DNA from: Nageia nagi
Lineage: Eukaryota > Pinophyta
Length of the DNA stretch: 64,000 nucleotides
Assembly (NCBI GenBank): GCA_050084985.1
Contig: JBITNC010000001.1
Location: 131,130,001 to 131,194,000 of the forward strand
Direction of reading: 5' to 3'
The notes beneath the pieces are model-generated. The model was not told the DNA's origin. It ran no database searches and saw only the letters and a list, made by a program, of their open reading frames with translations. This document shows positions 63,170 to 64,000 of the stretch, piece after piece. Made by a program: the position numbers and the translations under genes. Every line of letters begins with the position of its first letter. Position 1 is the first letter of the stretch.

Positions 63170-63240
63170 TTTATTTGTTATTATTATTATATTCATTTTT
63201 CATTATAAATATTATTTTTAACTTATTATTATTATTATTT
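63170..63240. repeat. (ATT)n-rich tracts
   Basis: Trinucleotide-rich DNA at 63175-63240 and again at 63455-63505 ('attatt' shading into 'atcatc'). Confidence 0.75.
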
Positions 63241-63302
63241 TATCCAAAATTGTTCTCATTTTTAAGTCAATGGTTGGTTGTGATCAATAACAAACCTACA
63301 TT

Positions 63303-63410
63303 GCCAACAAGCCATTTATTACATTATACATATCCAATTGCAACTGAGGGGGTGAGATTTGAACTTGGGGTCACTCGTGAATTGATTTCAACTACCCCTC
63401 TCACCAACTT
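63303..63410 (-). repeat. SINE-like repeat, copy B (minus strand)
   Basis: Reverse strand: 'ttggtgagaggggtagttg' (A-box-like), then about 35 bp later 'gttcaaatctcacccc' (B box at 63353-63363). This fits a tRNA-derived SINE promoter. Copy A lacks the A-box end. Confidence 0.5.
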
Positions 63411-63505
63411 ATTTTAATTATTCTTATTTTTTAATATTATTTTTAGTATTCCTATTTAAATTATTATTATCATTATTATTATTATCATCATCATCATTAT
63501 CATTT

Positions 63506-64000
63506 GATGAAAAGTTCTTGTATTAAAATGAAAATATTTTACAATAAAAAGAGCTTGAGGGTGGTAAAGAGCACATCCCAAAAAGTTATCACCTAACCCT
63601 AATCACAGGTTAAGCAAACCCATTCATATTAAGTAAATAATAAGTTAACAAAAAAAAAGCAAACCATCTTATTGAACATTGAGAAAATAAAGCAAATCAT
63701 ACAATAGTCTCATGAGGAGAGCCCATGGGGAACACATCATAAACAACCATGTGATTCCATTCATTGGATGGGAGAGGGAAAAGGGCCCAACCATCATTAG
63801 CCCTAGGAGGGTTAGCTTCTTTATCACCCCATCTTAGAGCTTGTTATAGAGATAGAAGTTGAGACAACCCTTGCTAGCCAATCGGAGTAGGTGGCAAAGT
63901 ATTCCAACCTAGAGCATGGGCTTATGGAGGTTGCATTTTCCACCCCGTAGGAGGTTTGGGAGGAACTAGCCCTAGAATCATGAAAATGCTTCCAAGGAGT
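63506..64000. other. Unassigned end of window
   Basis: 63720-64000 is richer in G+C and may be the edge of another repeat or gene. Reverse frames such as 'PPRANDGWALFPLPSNEW' have no match I recognise. Confidence 0.35.

Overview
The window is AT-rich eukaryotic nuclear DNA from a land plant. The signs are a spliced ATX1/CCH-type copper metallochaperone gene, decayed plant PPR genes of the DYW class, and plant Ty1/copia, Ty3/gypsy chromovirus, LINE, TRIM and SINE-like elements. Low gene density, old nested retroelements with very long LTRs and long AT-rich spacers suggest a large genome, possibly a gymnosperm; the species cannot be named from the sequence. There are no prokaryotic operons, CRISPR arrays, or rRNA/tRNA genes.

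Layout. 0.3-2.1 kb: decayed Ty3/gypsy gag on the + strand. 3.5-4.5 kb: a degenerate 'cttca...tgctact' satellite-like tract. 4.7-5.4 kb: a broken PPR tandem array. About 5.8-12.1 kb: copia element 1 (+), without a recognisable 5' LTR but with a 3' LTR. 14.2-17.7 kb: an unrelated, truncated copia element on the - strand. 18.2-18.3 kb: an (AT)n/(TATG)n microsatellite. 18.4-23.4 kb: a LINE, split by an intact-looking 2.4-kb TRIM-like element (20075-22449) with apparently identical 127-bp LTRs and a CATTG target duplication. 23.4-24.0 kb plus 45.4-45.9 kb: an unrecognised reading frame split by a chromovirus.

The chromovirus (24038-45388, - strand) has long LTRs (3.5 and 5.1 kb), iMet-type PBS, PPT, gag, protease, RT, RNase H, integrase and a chromodomain-like tail. 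Its reverse transcriptase is split by copia element 2 (29910 to about 37865, + strand), a relative of copia element 1. The nesting order is therefore: unknown ORF, then chromovirus, then copia 2.

The one likely functional host gene is the two-coding-exon ATX1-like gene at 48804-49131. Just downstream, a block of about 6.5 kb occurs twice in direct orientation (about 49.34-55.78 and 56.38-62.97 kb, roughly 85-90% alike by eye). Each copy carries a minus-strand DYW-class PPR pseudogene, and SINE-like insertions differ between copies. The window ends with short SINE-like repeats and an unassigned stretch.

Almost all transposon ORFs are broken, often by stops that look like C-to-T changes (CAG to TAG and similar), as expected for long-methylated DNA. 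No element in the window appears autonomous. Identity figures are estimates by eye; no alignment or database search was run.
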